The translations under genes were made by a program, and so were the position numbers. From Amorphus orientalis (lineage in GTDB: Bacteria; Pseudomonadota; Alphaproteobacteria; Rhizobiales; Amorphaceae), in contig NZ_JAUSUL010000001.1 of the NCBI RefSeq assembly GCF_030814015.1, positions 1,392,001 to 1,456,000 of the forward strand: 64,000 nucleotides of DNA, given 5' to 3'. Numbering within the stretch: position 1 is the first letter of the stretch; every line of letters starts with the position of its first letter. Shown here piece by piece: positions 32,310-41,013 of the stretch. The notes under the pieces are model-generated. The model was not told the origin of the DNA, made no database searches, and worked only from the letters and a program-made list of their open reading frames with translations.

Positions 32310-34264
32310 TGAGGCAAGATACATGGGGCGGTGGTTCGACCGGGATTGATCAAGGGGCGTTAGCCCTAGGGGATCCGCCACCGAGGGACGCGTCCGACCA
32401 TGGTCGCGAATTGATCATCGACAGCTTCGCCGGCGGCGGCGGGGCATCGGTCGGGATCGAGCGGGCGCTCGGCCGCTCGCCGGACTACGCGATCAACCAC
32501 GACGCGGCGGCGCTGGCGATGCACCGCGCCAACCATCCCGACACGGTCCATCTGAGCCGGAACATCTGGCAGGTCGACCCGATGGAGGTGGTCGGACTTC
32601 GGCCGGTCGGGTTGCTTTGGGCCTCGCCGGACTGCAAGCACCACTCGAAGGCCAAGGGCGGCAGGCCGGTCAAGCGGGCCATCCGCGATCTGGCTTGGAC
32701 CGTCGTTTTGTGGGCGCGCCGGGCGCGGCCGCGCGTGATCATCCTGGAGAACGTCGAGGAATTCCGGGATTGGGGGCCGCTCAAGGAACGCGAGGGCGGA
32801 GGCTACTATCCCGATCCCGAGCGGCGCGGGCAAACCTTCGACCGGTGGGTGGGCGAGCTGAAACGGCTCGGCTACCGCGTCCAGTGGCGCGAGCTGCGCG
32901 CCTGCGACTACGGTGCGCCGACGATTCGAAAGCGCCTATTCCTGATCGCCAGGCGCGACGGCAAGCCGATCGTCTGGCCGAAGCCGACGCACGGCGCACC
33001 GGACGATCCCGACGTGATCGCGGGCCTGCAGGAGGTGCGGACGGCCGGAGGCCGCACCGGGAAACATAAACTCCCGTGGCGGACGGCGGCGGAGATCATC
33101 GACTGGTCGCTGCCGTGCCCGTCGATTTTCGAGACCTCGGCCAAGATCAAAGCCAAATGGGGCGTGCGGGCGAACCGCCCGCTTGCCGAGGCGACGCTGC
33201 GGCGGGTGGCGAAAGGGGTGGTCCGCTACGTCCTCGAGGCAAAGCGGCCGTTCATCGTGCCGGTGACGCATGCCGGCGACACGCGATGCCACGATTCTGC
33301 CGAGCCGCTGCGGACCGTCACCACGGCGAACCGCGGCGAGCTGGCGTTTGTTACACCCTTCGTTTCCTACGGCCAGCAGGGCGGGTTGAACCGGCCGATC
33401 TCGGCGCCGCTCCACACGGTCACCGCCAGCGCGAAGGATACGAATGCGGTCATCACCCCGTTCGTCACCAAGTTCCGGTCGGGATCGACCGGCCACGACG
33501 CGCGCGAGCCGCTGGCGACGGTGACGGCAAACGGCCAATCGGACCGCCCGGGCGGCGCCGTTCCGCTCGGGGTTGTCGCGCCTTACCTGGTGCCGCGCTA
33601 TGGCGAGCGGCCAGGCCAGGAGCCGCGCACGCGGGCAATCGACACGCCGCACCCGGTCGTCGTGCCGACCGGCAACGGGGCTTCGCTCGTCGCGGCATTC
33701 CTTGCCCAGCACAATACCGACATGGTCGGGCACGATGCGCGGGCGCCGGTGTCGACAATCGTCGGGAAGGGGTGCACGCAAGGCCTCGTCGCCGCGCACA
33801 TGATCAACATGAAGGGCAGCGCCCGGGCGGACTATCCCGCCGAACATCCCGTTCCGACCATCACGGCGAGCACCGGTCATGCCGGCATCGTCGCGGCGTT
33901 CCTGGCCAAATACTACGGCGCCGGCGACCCGATCCAGGGCGTCGACGAAGCGCTGCACACCGTGACCACCAAGCCGCGCCACGGCCTGGTGACGGTGACG
34001 ATCGACGGCGCGGCCTTCGTCATCGTCGACATCGGCATGCGCATGCTGACGCCGCGCGAGCGGTTCCGCGCGCAGGGGTTCCCGGACACGTACAGGATCG
34101 ACGCCGGCGTTGGGCCGGACGGCGAAGCCGTCCCGCTGACGCAAGAGGTCCAAGGCCGGTGCTGCGGAAATTCGGTCTCGCCGGACGTTGCCGACGCGCT
34201 CGTCGAGGCGAACTGCGCTGATATGGCAATCCGACACACGGAAGCGCGGGAGGTGTCGGCGTGA
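32309..34264 (+). CDS. Phage C5-cytosine DNA methyltransferase with repeated central region
   Basis: The product is 651 residues. Motif I is FAGGGGASVGIE. Motif IV is the phage variant ASPDCKHHSKAKGG with the catalytic Cys. Motif VI is ILENVEEF and motif VIII region RELRACDYGAPTIRKRLF. Between about residues 330 and 560 there are about seven imperfect repeats built on (E/A)P(L/V)xT(V/I)T, where one or more target-recognition domains would be expected. C-terminal motifs follow (LTPRERFRAQGFP, GNSVSPDVADALV). It would protect phage DNA from host restriction. ATG 32309 overlaps the clamp stop in TGATG. Confidence 0.9.
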   Translation: MRQDTWGGGSTGIDQGALALGDPPPRDASDHGRELIIDSFAGGGGASVGIERALGRSPDYAINHDAAALAMHRANHPDTVHLSRNIWQVDPMEVVGLRPVGLLWASPDCKHHSKAKGGRPVKRAIRDLAWTVVLWARRARPRVIILENVEEFRDWGPLKEREGGGYYPDPERRGQTFDRWVGELKRLGYRVQWRELRACDYGAPTIRKRLFLIARRDGKPIVWPKPTHGAPDDPDVIAGLQEVRTAGGRTGKHKLPWRTAAEIIDWSLPCPSIFETSAKIKAKWGVRANRPLAEATLRRVAKGVVRYVLEAKRPFIVPVTHAGDTRCHDSAEPLRTVTTANRGELAFVTPFVSYGQQGGLNRPISAPLHTVTASAKDTNAVITPFVTKFRSGSTGHDAREPLATVTANGQSDRPGGAVPLGVVAPYLVPRYGERPGQEPRTRAIDTPHPVVVPTGNGASLVAAFLAQHNTDMVGHDARAPVSTIVGKGCTQGLVAAHMINMKGSARADYPAEHPVPTITASTGHAGIVAAFLAKYYGAGDPIQGVDEALHTVTTKPRHGLVTVTIDGAAFVIVDIGMRMLTPRERFRAQGFPDTYRIDAGVGPDGEAVPLTQEVQGRCCGNSVSPDVADALVEANCADMAIRHTEAREVSA

Positions 34265-35664
34265 CCCTCCAATCCTACCACGACCTGATTGCGGCGAAAC
34301 GCATCGCATTCGAACCGAGCGGCTTTGCGGACGTGGACGAGGCGGCGCTGCCTGCCCGGCTGTCGGACCACCAGCGGCATGGGGCGGCATTCGCTTTGCG
34401 CGCCGGATGCTCGGCGCTTTTCTACGACACCGGCCTTGGCAAGACGGGGATGGAGTTCGCCTGGGGCGACGAGGTCGTGCGGCGCACGAACAAGCCGGTG
34501 CTGATGTTCGCGCCGCTCGCCGTCGGTCCGCAGCACATCGCCGAAGCGGACAGCTTCGGGATCGAGGCCGTGCAATCGCGCACAGGTGCGGCGCCGTCAC
34601 GTCCGGTCGTGGCGGTTACCAACTATGAGCGGCTGGAAAGCGTCGACCCGGACGATTGGGGCGGTGTGATCCTCGACGAGAGCTCGATCCTGAAGTCGTT
34701 CACCGGCAAGACGACACGACGGCTGATCGAGGCATTCAATCGCACACCGTACCGTCTCGCTGCCAGTGCGACACCGGCGCCGAACGATCACACCGAGCTC
34801 GGCCAGCACTCTGAATTCCTGGGTGTCATGCGCGCTCCGGAAATGCTGTCCCGGTTCTTCATCGCGGACCAGACCAATGCCGGCCGCTACCGGCTCAAGC
34901 GTCCGGCCGTGCGCCCCTACTGGAACTGGGTTGCCTCATGGGCGCGGTGCGTGTCGAAGCCGTCCGATCTCGGTTTTTCCGACGACGGCTACGAGCTGCC
35001 GCCGCTCAACCTCAATCGCCACATCGTCGCGGCCGATCGCTCGATCGATGCCGGCGCGGAAAAGACGGGGCAGGGTCTTCTGTTCCGGATCCCGGACGTT
35101 TCGGCAACGTCGATCCATCGGGAGAAGCGCCTCACGTGTTCCGCCCGGGCGGAGATGGTCGCGGAGATCGTCTCGGCCGAACCGGGCGAACCCTGGGTGA
35201 TCTGGGTCGAGACCGACTATGACGCGGATGCCGTCATGGCCGAACTTCCCGATGCGGTGGAAGTGCGCGGATCGATGCCGGTCGAGCGCAAGGAGGAACG
35301 CCTTGCCGCCTTCACGACCGGCGCGGCGCGGATCCTCGTCACCAAGCCGTCGATCGCCGGCTACGGGCTGAACTGGCAGCACTGCGCCTGCATGGCGTTC
35401 ATGGGGCTCTCGTTTTCCTACGAGAGCTTCTATCAGGCCGTCCGCCGGTGCTGGCGGTTCCGCCAGGCGCGGGCCGTCGACGTGCACGTCGTCTGTGCCG
35501 ACACCGAAGATGCGGCCTGGCAGGTGGTCAGCCGCAAGGCCGGCGACCACGATTCCATGAAGCGCGAGATGACGGCTGCGATGGCGCGCACCGCGCGCGC
35601 CTCGGCCATTCTCCAATCCTACCGACCCGAACAGGAGGCGCGGCTTCCCGCGTGGCTGGCATGA
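34261..35664 (+). CDS. SNF2/DEAD-type helicase
   Basis: The product is 467 residues. Q-motif-like LSDHQRHGAAFAL precedes a variant Walker A DTGLGKTGMEF. Motif Ia is MFAPLAV, motif II GVILDESSIL (DESS in place of DEAH), motif III ASATPAPND, and the second RecA lobe has GYGLNWQHC and QAVRRCWRFRQ (motifs V and VI). GTG 34261 overlaps the methyltransferase stop. It lies between two DNA methyltransferases. This trio recurs in phages and may act in replication or recombination rather than restriction, as no endonuclease motif is seen. Confidence 0.87.
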   Translation: MTLQSYHDLIAAKRIAFEPSGFADVDEAALPARLSDHQRHGAAFALRAGCSALFYDTGLGKTGMEFAWGDEVVRRTNKPVLMFAPLAVGPQHIAEADSFGIEAVQSRTGAAPSRPVVAVTNYERLESVDPDDWGGVILDESSILKSFTGKTTRRLIEAFNRTPYRLAASATPAPNDHTELGQHSEFLGVMRAPEMLSRFFIADQTNAGRYRLKRPAVRPYWNWVASWARCVSKPSDLGFSDDGYELPPLNLNRHIVAADRSIDAGAEKTGQGLLFRIPDVSATSIHREKRLTCSARAEMVAEIVSAEPGEPWVIWVETDYDADAVMAELPDAVEVRGSMPVERKEERLAAFTTGAARILVTKPSIAGYGLNWQHCACMAFMGLSFSYESFYQAVRRCWRFRQARAVDVHVVCADTEDAAWQVVSRKAGDHDSMKREMTAAMARTARASAILQSYRPEQEARLPAWLA

Positions 35665-36563
35665 CGCAGGTTCTGGACCAGGCGACCGGCGAGGGCTGGG
35701 CCGCCTACAACGCCGACACGATCGAGTTCACGGCCGAAATGCCCGACAATTCGATCGACTTCTCAGTCTACTCTCCACCCTTCTCGTCGCTCTACATCTA
35801 TTCCGAGAGCGAGCGGGACCTTGGCAATGTTGGCAGCCATGACGAGTTCTTCGCCGCCTACCGCCATCTGATCCGGGAGAAGCTGCGCGTGACGCGGCCG
35901 GGCCGGCTGACGGCGATCCACGTCAAGGATCTCGTCTACTACTCGAACTCCTCCGAGAAAGGCGATCGCGGCCTCTACCACTTCACCGGCGGATGCATCG
36001 CCGCGCACGTTGACGAAGGCTGGACCTTTCATCGGCTGGTCACGGTGTGGCGCGATCCGGTCAAGGAGATGCAGAAGACCAAGGCGGACCGGCTTCTCTA
36101 CAAGCACTTCCGGGAGGATGCCGCGCGCACCGGCGGCGGCATGCCGGAATATATCGCCGTCTTCCGGAAGTGGTCGGACGGTATGGACGACACCCCGCGC
36201 GTCTCGCATCCGCCGGACGACTATCCCCTTGAGGTCTGGCAGGAATGGGCGTCGCCGGTGTGGATGGCGACAAGGGAGACGGATGTCCTGAACGTCGGCG
36301 CCAAAGGCGACGAGGAACGGCATCTCTGCCCCATGCCGCTCGACCTGACCCGCCGCCTGGTACTGCAGTACACCAACGCTGGCGAGACGGTCTATTCGCC
36401 ATTCATGGGCATCGGCTCGGAGGGCTTCGAGGCGATCCGCCACGGCCGCCGCTTCGTCGGGACCGAACTGAAGCCGGAGTATTTCCGAATCGCCGTCCGC
36501 AACCTCAAGCGCGCCGAAAAGAACAAGGCGACGGGGGATTTGTTTCAGGGAGAGGTCGCTTGA
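35661..36563 (+). CDS. DNA amino-methyltransferase (N4/N6 type)
   Basis: The product is 300 residues. The catalytic motif IV is FSVYSPPFSSLY, an SPPF version of the (D/N/S)PP(Y/F) motif. Motif I is YSPFMGIGSEGFEAIRHGRR, near the C-terminus, which gives the beta-class order. The target sequence is unknown. ATG 35661 overlaps the helicase stop (ATGA). The last 19 bases overlap the 3' end of the leftward gene at 36545. With the C5 enzyme it gives the phage two different base modifications. Confidence 0.87.
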   Translation: MTQVLDQATGEGWAAYNADTIEFTAEMPDNSIDFSVYSPPFSSLYIYSESERDLGNVGSHDEFFAAYRHLIREKLRVTRPGRLTAIHVKDLVYYSNSSEKGDRGLYHFTGGCIAAHVDEGWTFHRLVTVWRDPVKEMQKTKADRLLYKHFREDAARTGGGMPEYIAVFRKWSDGMDDTPRVSHPPDDYPLEVWQEWASPVWMATRETDVLNVGAKGDEERHLCPMPLDLTRRLVLQYTNAGETVYSPFMGIGSEGFEAIRHGRRFVGTELKPEYFRIAVRNLKRAEKNKATGDLFQGEVA

Positions 36564-37222
36564 TCGCTCTGATTTTCGGACAAATCAATGTCTGCCCGCA
36601 GGGTTGCGATCTTGCCATCCAATCTGATGGTCGCGCACGACGTTATAGCTTCCCTGAGTCTCTTTCTTTGATGTTGATCATAGACCTCTATTTTCATTCT
36701 GAATCGAGCTGGCATCTCGGACCTGTTTTCCCACCCCGCCAAGCGAATGCCTCCATAGAAATCTATCTTACCGGCGTGTTTTTTGCTCCGACTGAGGCCA
36801 ACAGGTTTGGCGTCTTTGGGTCTATTGCGAGTCTCAGCATCTATGATGCGAAACGAACACTGAGGTTTGTGTATTCGGAAATCACTAATGATTATAGATC
36901 TTCTGTTCCAATTTGTAATTCTGACATTCAAGACGTTCGTTGCAAGCAAATCTTGGTCGACGAAAAGGTCGAGAGTTGGGTAGCTATCGCCGACAATATA
37001 GTCAGTCTGCCTACGAGCTTCATGAAGCTGTCCGAGCAATGGTCGAAGGGTCAGCAAGGCGGCAACGAACGCACCCAGACCGGCCGCCCAGCCGCTGAGG
37101 GCTCCTACCGCTTCCCAGGTTTCCGTCGATACGGGAGAAAATACAGCGACCGCGCTCGCGCCCATAAATACCCCGAGCACGGAAGCAGCTGTGATTGGGA
37201 TCCAATGATTCCAGTCTGGCAC
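36545..37222 (-). CDS. Membrane protein in accessory cassette (225 aa)
   Basis: Not assigned to a family. Two N-terminal hydrophobic segments (ASVLGVFMGASAVAVF and GWAAGLGAFVAALLTL) are followed by a soluble domain of about 160 residues with beta strands (VLNVRITNWNRRSIIISDF). The base composition from 36570 to 37010 is clearly richer in A+T than the phage around it. It is opposite in direction to the early operon, which marks recent acquisition. It ends inside the methyltransferase gene and starts at the brnA stop. It may be a defence or superinfection-exclusion protein; that is only inference from setting. Confidence 0.7.
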   Translation of the reverse strand: MPDWNHWIPITAASVLGVFMGASAVAVFSPVSTETWEAVGALSGWAAGLGAFVAALLTLRPLLGQLHEARRQTDYIVGDSYPTLDLFVDQDLLATNVLNVRITNWNRRSIIISDFRIHKPQCSFRIIDAETRNRPKDAKPVGLSRSKKHAGKIDFYGGIRLAGWENRSEMPARFRMKIEVYDQHQRKRLREAITSCATIRLDGKIATLRADIDLSENQSDQATSP

Positions 37223-37539
37223 TACTTCAATCCGACAGCTTTGCGGAGCGCGGCGTTGGCGCGGGTCTGCCAGCCAGGTCCGCCTTCCTTGAGCCGGTCG
37301 ATGACATCCTGGTCGAGCCGGATGCTCACCGATTTCTTCGGCGTCTCGGCCGGGGGGCGCCCGCCGCGCCGGCGGCGGAAGAGGTCATCGGCCGGAGGAT
37401 TGTCCGGATCGGCCTCGGCGGCGGCCGTGATCGCGGCGTCCTCCTCGTCGGTGATCGCCTCGAGGTTTTCCTTCGCGAGACGCCTGGCCTCGTCCTTCGT
37501 CATGCGGGGCCGGTCAGTCCTCGGCTTGATGGTCGTCAT
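37222..37539 (-). CDS. brnA: BrnA-type antitoxin
   Basis: The product is 105 residues. The C-terminal ribbon-helix-helix domain (KKSVSIRLDQDVIDRLKEGG, PGWQTRANAALRKAVGL) is the BrnA DNA-binding part. The acidic N-terminal region would wrap the toxin. In known BrnTA pairs the antitoxin neutralises the toxin and represses the operon. It follows brnT with a 26-base overlap, the standard order. Its stop overlaps the start of the membrane-protein gene by one base, so that gene may be a third member of the operon. Confidence 0.88.
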   Translation of the reverse strand: MTTIKPRTDRPRMTKDEARRLAKENLEAITDEEDAAITAAAEADPDNPPADDLFRRRRGGRPPAETPKKSVSIRLDQDVIDRLKEGGPGWQTRANAALRKAVGLK

Positions 37540-37804
37540 AGGTTCTCATCTCCCGTCTGTTGGCCTTGCGCAGCGAGATTGCCCGAAGCGTCTCGTCGCG
37601 CATGGTGAACACGAGGACATGCAGGCGGTGGCCGATGAAGCCCAATGCCACTTCCCGCCGCTCGCCGTAATCATGGCGGTCGTCGACTTCCACCATCGCT
37701 GTTTCGAACGCGAAGTCCGCAAGTTCGTTGAACGATACGCCGTGCTTCGCGATGTTTTCCGCCTCCTTGGCGTCGTCGAAGTCGATGGTGCGCGGCGTGT
37801 CCAT
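37514..37804 (-). CDS. brnT: BrnT-type ribonuclease toxin
   Basis: The product is 96 residues. The RelE-like fold signature of BrnT is complete: FDDAKEAENIAKHGVSFNEL, DYGERREVALGFIGHRLHVL and LRAISLRKANRREMRTYD. BrnT cleaves RNA and slows growth when released from BrnA. The pair could stabilise the prophage in the lysogen. Palindromic A/T-rich operators lie directly upstream at 37809-37861. Confidence 0.9.
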   Translation of the reverse strand: MDTPRTIDFDDAKEAENIAKHGVSFNELADFAFETAMVEVDDRHDYGERREVALGFIGHRLHVLVFTMRDETLRAISLRKANRREMRTYDDHQAED

Positions 37805-37808
37805 GGAA

Positions 37809-37861
37809 ATAACGTATATACAAAAACTGCTAACCGCAAGTGTTTTTTGTATCTACAAAAA
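37809..37861 (-). promoter_or_regulatory. Probable BrnA operator (two sites) and brnTA promoter region
   Basis: TTTTTGTA-TC-TACAAAAA (37844-37861) is a perfect 8+2+8 palindrome. A second, imperfect site at 37809-37826 keeps one full half (TACAAAAA, 37819-37826) and a GTATATAC core. They are 35 bp centre to centre, immediately upstream of brnT. The region is A/T-rich and may also hold the promoter. Confidence 0.65.
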
Positions 37862-37908
37862 CATGCTCGGTTTCTAGGGCGATCAGTGACTGCGGAGGCG
37901 GCTTAATC

Positions 37909-39351
37909 ATGGCTTCCGGCAATCGAAAAGACCCGGACGCCGCGACGGTCGACGACATCGGAGCGTCGATCGCCGGCGCCGGCCACGCCGCGTTGCCGAG
38001 CGACGGGCCCTACGAGGTCGACGAGTTCAACGACAGCTATGCGATCGTGCTGGTCGGGTCGCGCTGCATGATCCTGCGCGAGTTTCCCGAGGGAGCTCCG
38101 CACGAGCGGCTGCAGCTGCTTTCCCTCGAGGCCTTCCATGCCTGGAACGCCAATCGCGTCGAGTACCTGGAAAACTCGAAGAAGGAACTGAAGGCCGTCC
38201 CGAAATCCACCCTCTGGATGCGGGACCCGGCGCGCCGGCAATATTCCGGCATCGTGTTCGAACCGGACCCTGACGGGCCCGACGCGGCCGCGCCGGCCGG
38301 CACCTACAACCTCTGGCGCGGCTTCGAATACGAGCGGAGCCGGGACGGGGACAATTCGGCGATCCTCGATCATCTGCTTGAACGGGTGTGCCAGGGTTCC
38401 GAGGAGCTCTTCCACTATGTCACCGCCTGGTTCGCCCACATGGTCCAGCGGCCGCGCGAGCGCATCGGCACCGCCCTCGTCATCCGCGGCGGGCAGGGCA
38501 CCGGCAAGACGATGATCGGCCAGACGTTCGGCTCGCTGTTTGCCCCCCACTACTTCCTTGCCGACGATCCGCGCTACCTGATCGGCCAGTTCAACGCCCA
38601 CATGAAAGGGTGTCTGCTGTTGCAGGCCGACGAGGGCTTCTGGGCCGGCGACAAGCATGCCGAGGGCCGGCTCAAGGGGCTGGTGACATCGGACATCCAG
38701 TTTATCGAGCACAAGGGCGTCGATCCGATCCAGATCAAGAACTACGTGCGCCTCCTGGTCACCTCGAACGAGGACTGGGTTGTGCCGGCCGGCAAGGACG
38801 AGCGGCGCTTCGCCGTGTTCGACATCAAGGACAAGGGGAAGGGCGATGGCGCCTACTTCTCCTCGCTCTTTGCCGAGGCGATGCGGCCGGAAAACCGCGC
38901 CGCGCTCCTAGACTACCTCCTCGACTTCGATCTCTCGCGCGTGGACCTGCGCGATATCCCGAAAACGGGCGGCCTCTTCGAACAGAAGGTGCGCTCGCTC
39001 GACCCGATCGAGAGCTGGTGGCTCGAGCGCCTGAGAGAGGGCGCGCAATTGCCCGGGACCGACGAATGGAAGGATTGGGTTCCGACCTATCGTCTTCACG
39101 CGTCCTACATTGCCTTCGCGGAACGTGTCGGAATCAAGCGCCGCGCCACCGAAACCGAGTTCGGGATCAAGCTGAAGAAGCTCGTGCCTGGGATCGTCCG
39201 AAAGAAGCGCGTCTTCCTGGACGACGACGGCAAGCAGATACGCCCCTGGGGCTACGACTTCCCGCCGCTTCTCACGGCGCGGGCCTGGTTCGAGGCCTCC
39301 GTCGGCCAGGATGTGACATGGGACGAGGAGAGTGAGGAAGCGAGCCCGTGA
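37909..39351 (+). CDS. Phage primase-helicase ATPase (DUF5906-like)
   Basis: The product is 480 residues. Walker A GGQGTGKTMIGQTFG lies near residue 195 and Walker B LLLQADEGFW near 235. Then come a sensor-like RLLVTSNEDWVVP and an arginine-finger candidate KDERRFAVFD. This is the superfamily 3-like helicase part found in phage and satellite primase-helicases. No primase active site is evident in the N-terminus, so priming may be provided by the Toprim protein at 28190. CGGAGGCGG lies upstream of ATG 37909. The repeat cluster directly downstream is a candidate site of action. Confidence 0.85.
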   Translation: MASGNRKDPDAATVDDIGASIAGAGHAALPSDGPYEVDEFNDSYAIVLVGSRCMILREFPEGAPHERLQLLSLEAFHAWNANRVEYLENSKKELKAVPKSTLWMRDPARRQYSGIVFEPDPDGPDAAAPAGTYNLWRGFEYERSRDGDNSAILDHLLERVCQGSEELFHYVTAWFAHMVQRPRERIGTALVIRGGQGTGKTMIGQTFGSLFAPHYFLADDPRYLIGQFNAHMKGCLLLQADEGFWAGDKHAEGRLKGLVTSDIQFIEHKGVDPIQIKNYVRLLVTSNEDWVVPAGKDERRFAVFDIKDKGKGDGAYFSSLFAEAMRPENRAALLDYLLDFDLSRVDLRDIPKTGGLFEQKVRSLDPIESWWLERLREGAQLPGTDEWKDWVPTYRLHASYIAFAERVGIKRRATETEFGIKLKKLVPGIVRKKRVFLDDDGKQIRPWGYDFPPLLTARAWFEASVGQDVTWDEESEEASP

Positions 39352-39372
39352 TCGCGGCCATGGCCCACCTTG

Positions 39373-39617
39373 AGGTGGGGCACGGCGCGAAGGTGGGGCG
39401 CTGATTTTCTATTGCAGCTCAATGCGGTGCCCCACCTGCCCCACGTGCCCCACCTTTTCGCGCGCGTGGGCGCGCGTGAAGGGCGGTGAGAGCGACTTCC
39501 ACAATCCCCATGGATCTTCATTCAAGTGGGGCAGGTGGGGCAGGTGGGGCAAGCAATTGAAACGACGGAAAAAATCGGTGCCCCACGTTGAAAACCAAGG
39601 TGGGGCAGGTGGGACAG
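39373..39617. repeat. GTGGGGC repeat cluster (candidate replication origin)
   Basis: About eleven copies of GTGGGGC lie within 245 bp. In forward orientation they are near 39375, 39393, 39526, 39535, 39544, 39600 and 39609 (the last as GTGGGAC). In inverted orientation as GCCCCAC they are near 39429, 39438, 39447 and 39580. Runs of three have a 9-bp period in each direction. A CGCGCG-TGGG-CGCGCG hairpin (39460-39475) and A-rich stretches lie between the runs. No gene is credible here. Confidence 0.7.
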
Positions 39618-39633
39618 AGCGGGAGAAGGCGGA

Positions 39634-40233
39634 ATGGCGAAGAGCAGGCGCAAGCGGAAGGTGACCTTGCCGCCGGTGACGGCGGCGGAGCGCGGCCTTG
39701 TCATGGAGGCCGTCGAAGGCGGCTATGAGAGTGGCGGCGTGGAGCGGCGTCAGCGACGGTGCGCGGCGATCGATACCATGCGTCGCAAGCGGCAGATCAC
39801 CGAGCGCCAATTCGATGCGGCGAACCGGCTGCGCGAGGCGGCGAGCGCGATGGGTTTGCGCACGGTCGACATGACCCGGGATATCGTCGATCAGGGGCAG
39901 GGAGAGGGGCCGGTCCTGGCGATGACGCTGGCAGCGCGGGATCTGGCCGACGCCAGGACGTTTCTCGGCCCGGATCTGGCGCGCATGGTGATGAAGATCG
40001 CAGTCGAGGGCGCGTCCGTGGAGGATGCGGCGATCGCGGAATACGGTGCCGGGTCAAACGGCCGCCCGACCGGGCGGGCGCATCGCGCCACGGCTGATCT
40101 GATCCGGACCGCGCTTGATTCGCTGGCGGATCTCTGGTGGCCGCAGCGCCAGTACGGCATCCGGGGTGCGATGGAAGAGGGCGCCCGTCCGACGCTGGGC
40201 ATCGTCGAAGACGTTGAAAACGCATCGGAATAG
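39634..40233 (+). CDS. Hypothetical phage protein between replication and late modules (199 aa)
   Basis: Not firmly recognised. It has a basic N-terminus (MAKSRRKRKVTLP) and helical body (RRKRQITERQFDAANRLREA), with a possible HTH near residues 120-160 (VEGASVEDAAIAEYGAGSNG). It superficially resembles DUF6456-type alphaproteobacterial phage proteins. Position between the primase and the packaging genes would suit an activator of late transcription. That is inference. GGGAGAAGG precedes ATG 39634. Confidence 0.65.
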   Translation: MAKSRRKRKVTLPPVTAAERGLVMEAVEGGYESGGVERRQRRCAAIDTMRRKRQITERQFDAANRLREAASAMGLRTVDMTRDIVDQGQGEGPVLAMTLAARDLADARTFLGPDLARMVMKIAVEGASVEDAAIAEYGAGSNGRPTGRAHRATADLIRTALDSLADLWWPQRQYGIRGAMEEGARPTLGIVEDVENASE

Positions 40234-40388
40234 TCGTTTTCCCGCAGGCGGTTCCGTCCGTCCGTTTAAGCGGCGCTTGACAAGCGGAGCATGATCAGCG
40301 CGAATAGGCACGTTGGATTTCTGCGCTCGGATCAGCCTGACGGCGGCCCGGGCGTTTTTTGTGTCCGCTTCCCGACAATCGAGACGCC

Positions 40389-40982
40389 ATGCTTTCCGTG
40401 CGCTGGAGCAATATCGACGGGCTCGTCCGATACGAGCGCGCGTTGAAGGTGCTCGGCGACAAGCGGATGAGGGCCGTCGAGAACCGCGTCGTGAACCGAA
40501 CCGGCGACGCGGCACGAACCCAGGTGCGGCGCCAGCTGCCGAAACAGACCGGGCTCAAGCGAAAGGTGATCGTCGAAGCCGTGCGCGTGTCGCGGTCCGA
40601 TCCGTCGACGCTCACCTACACTATGACGGCCCAGGGCGGCGAAGTGGCTCTGAAGTTCTTCGGAGCGCGCGAGACGCGGCGCGGGGTTTCGGCGGCACCG
40701 TTCGGTCAGCGGAAGATCTTCGAAGGCGCGTTCATGAAGGCCGGTTGGGTTTGGAGCAAGCGTGTGATCAAGCCGAACTGGAATGGACAGGTGTTCAAGC
40801 GCACTGGTGGCACAACCAGAACCGGCATGGACGAGTTCGAGAAGCAAAAGTCGGGTGTCTTCATCCCGAAGGAGATGGTGCGGGGCGCGACGAAGTCGGC
40901 CTTCGAACGGACCGTCTCGTCGGTGATGCCGCGCCGCTTCGAACACGAGATCAAGCGGGCGACCGGCGGCGCCTTCAGCTGA
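40389..40982 (+). CDS. Phage minor tail protein Z-like
   Basis: The product is 197 residues. The N-terminal half fits the GPZ/minor-tail-Z pattern: ALKVLGDKRMRAVENRVVNR, ARTQVRRQLPKQTGLKRKVI. The C-terminus is basic and helical. ATG 40389 is used because the upstream in-frame extension lies in non-coding DNA. Its place before the terminase genes, away from the other tail genes, is unusual but seen in some alphaproteobacterial phages. Confidence 0.7.
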   Translation: MLSVRWSNIDGLVRYERALKVLGDKRMRAVENRVVNRTGDAARTQVRRQLPKQTGLKRKVIVEAVRVSRSDPSTLTYTMTAQGGEVALKFFGARETRRGVSAAPFGQRKIFEGAFMKAGWVWSKRVIKPNWNGQVFKRTGGTTRTGMDEFEKQKSGVFIPKEMVRGATKSAFERTVSSVMPRRFEHEIKRATGGAFS

Positions 40983-41013
40983 TCGGCTTGGATGGTCAAG
41001 CCTGGCTTGACCC

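Noticed and set aside
32936-34600. 554-codon minus-strand frame opposite the C5 methyltransferase
   Set aside because: Shadow frame; the plus strand carries all methyltransferase motifs.
34261-36563. Type III or type I restriction-modification system
   Set aside because: A helicase lies beside methyltransferases, but there is no nuclease motif and no specificity subunit, and all genes are fused into the phage early operon.
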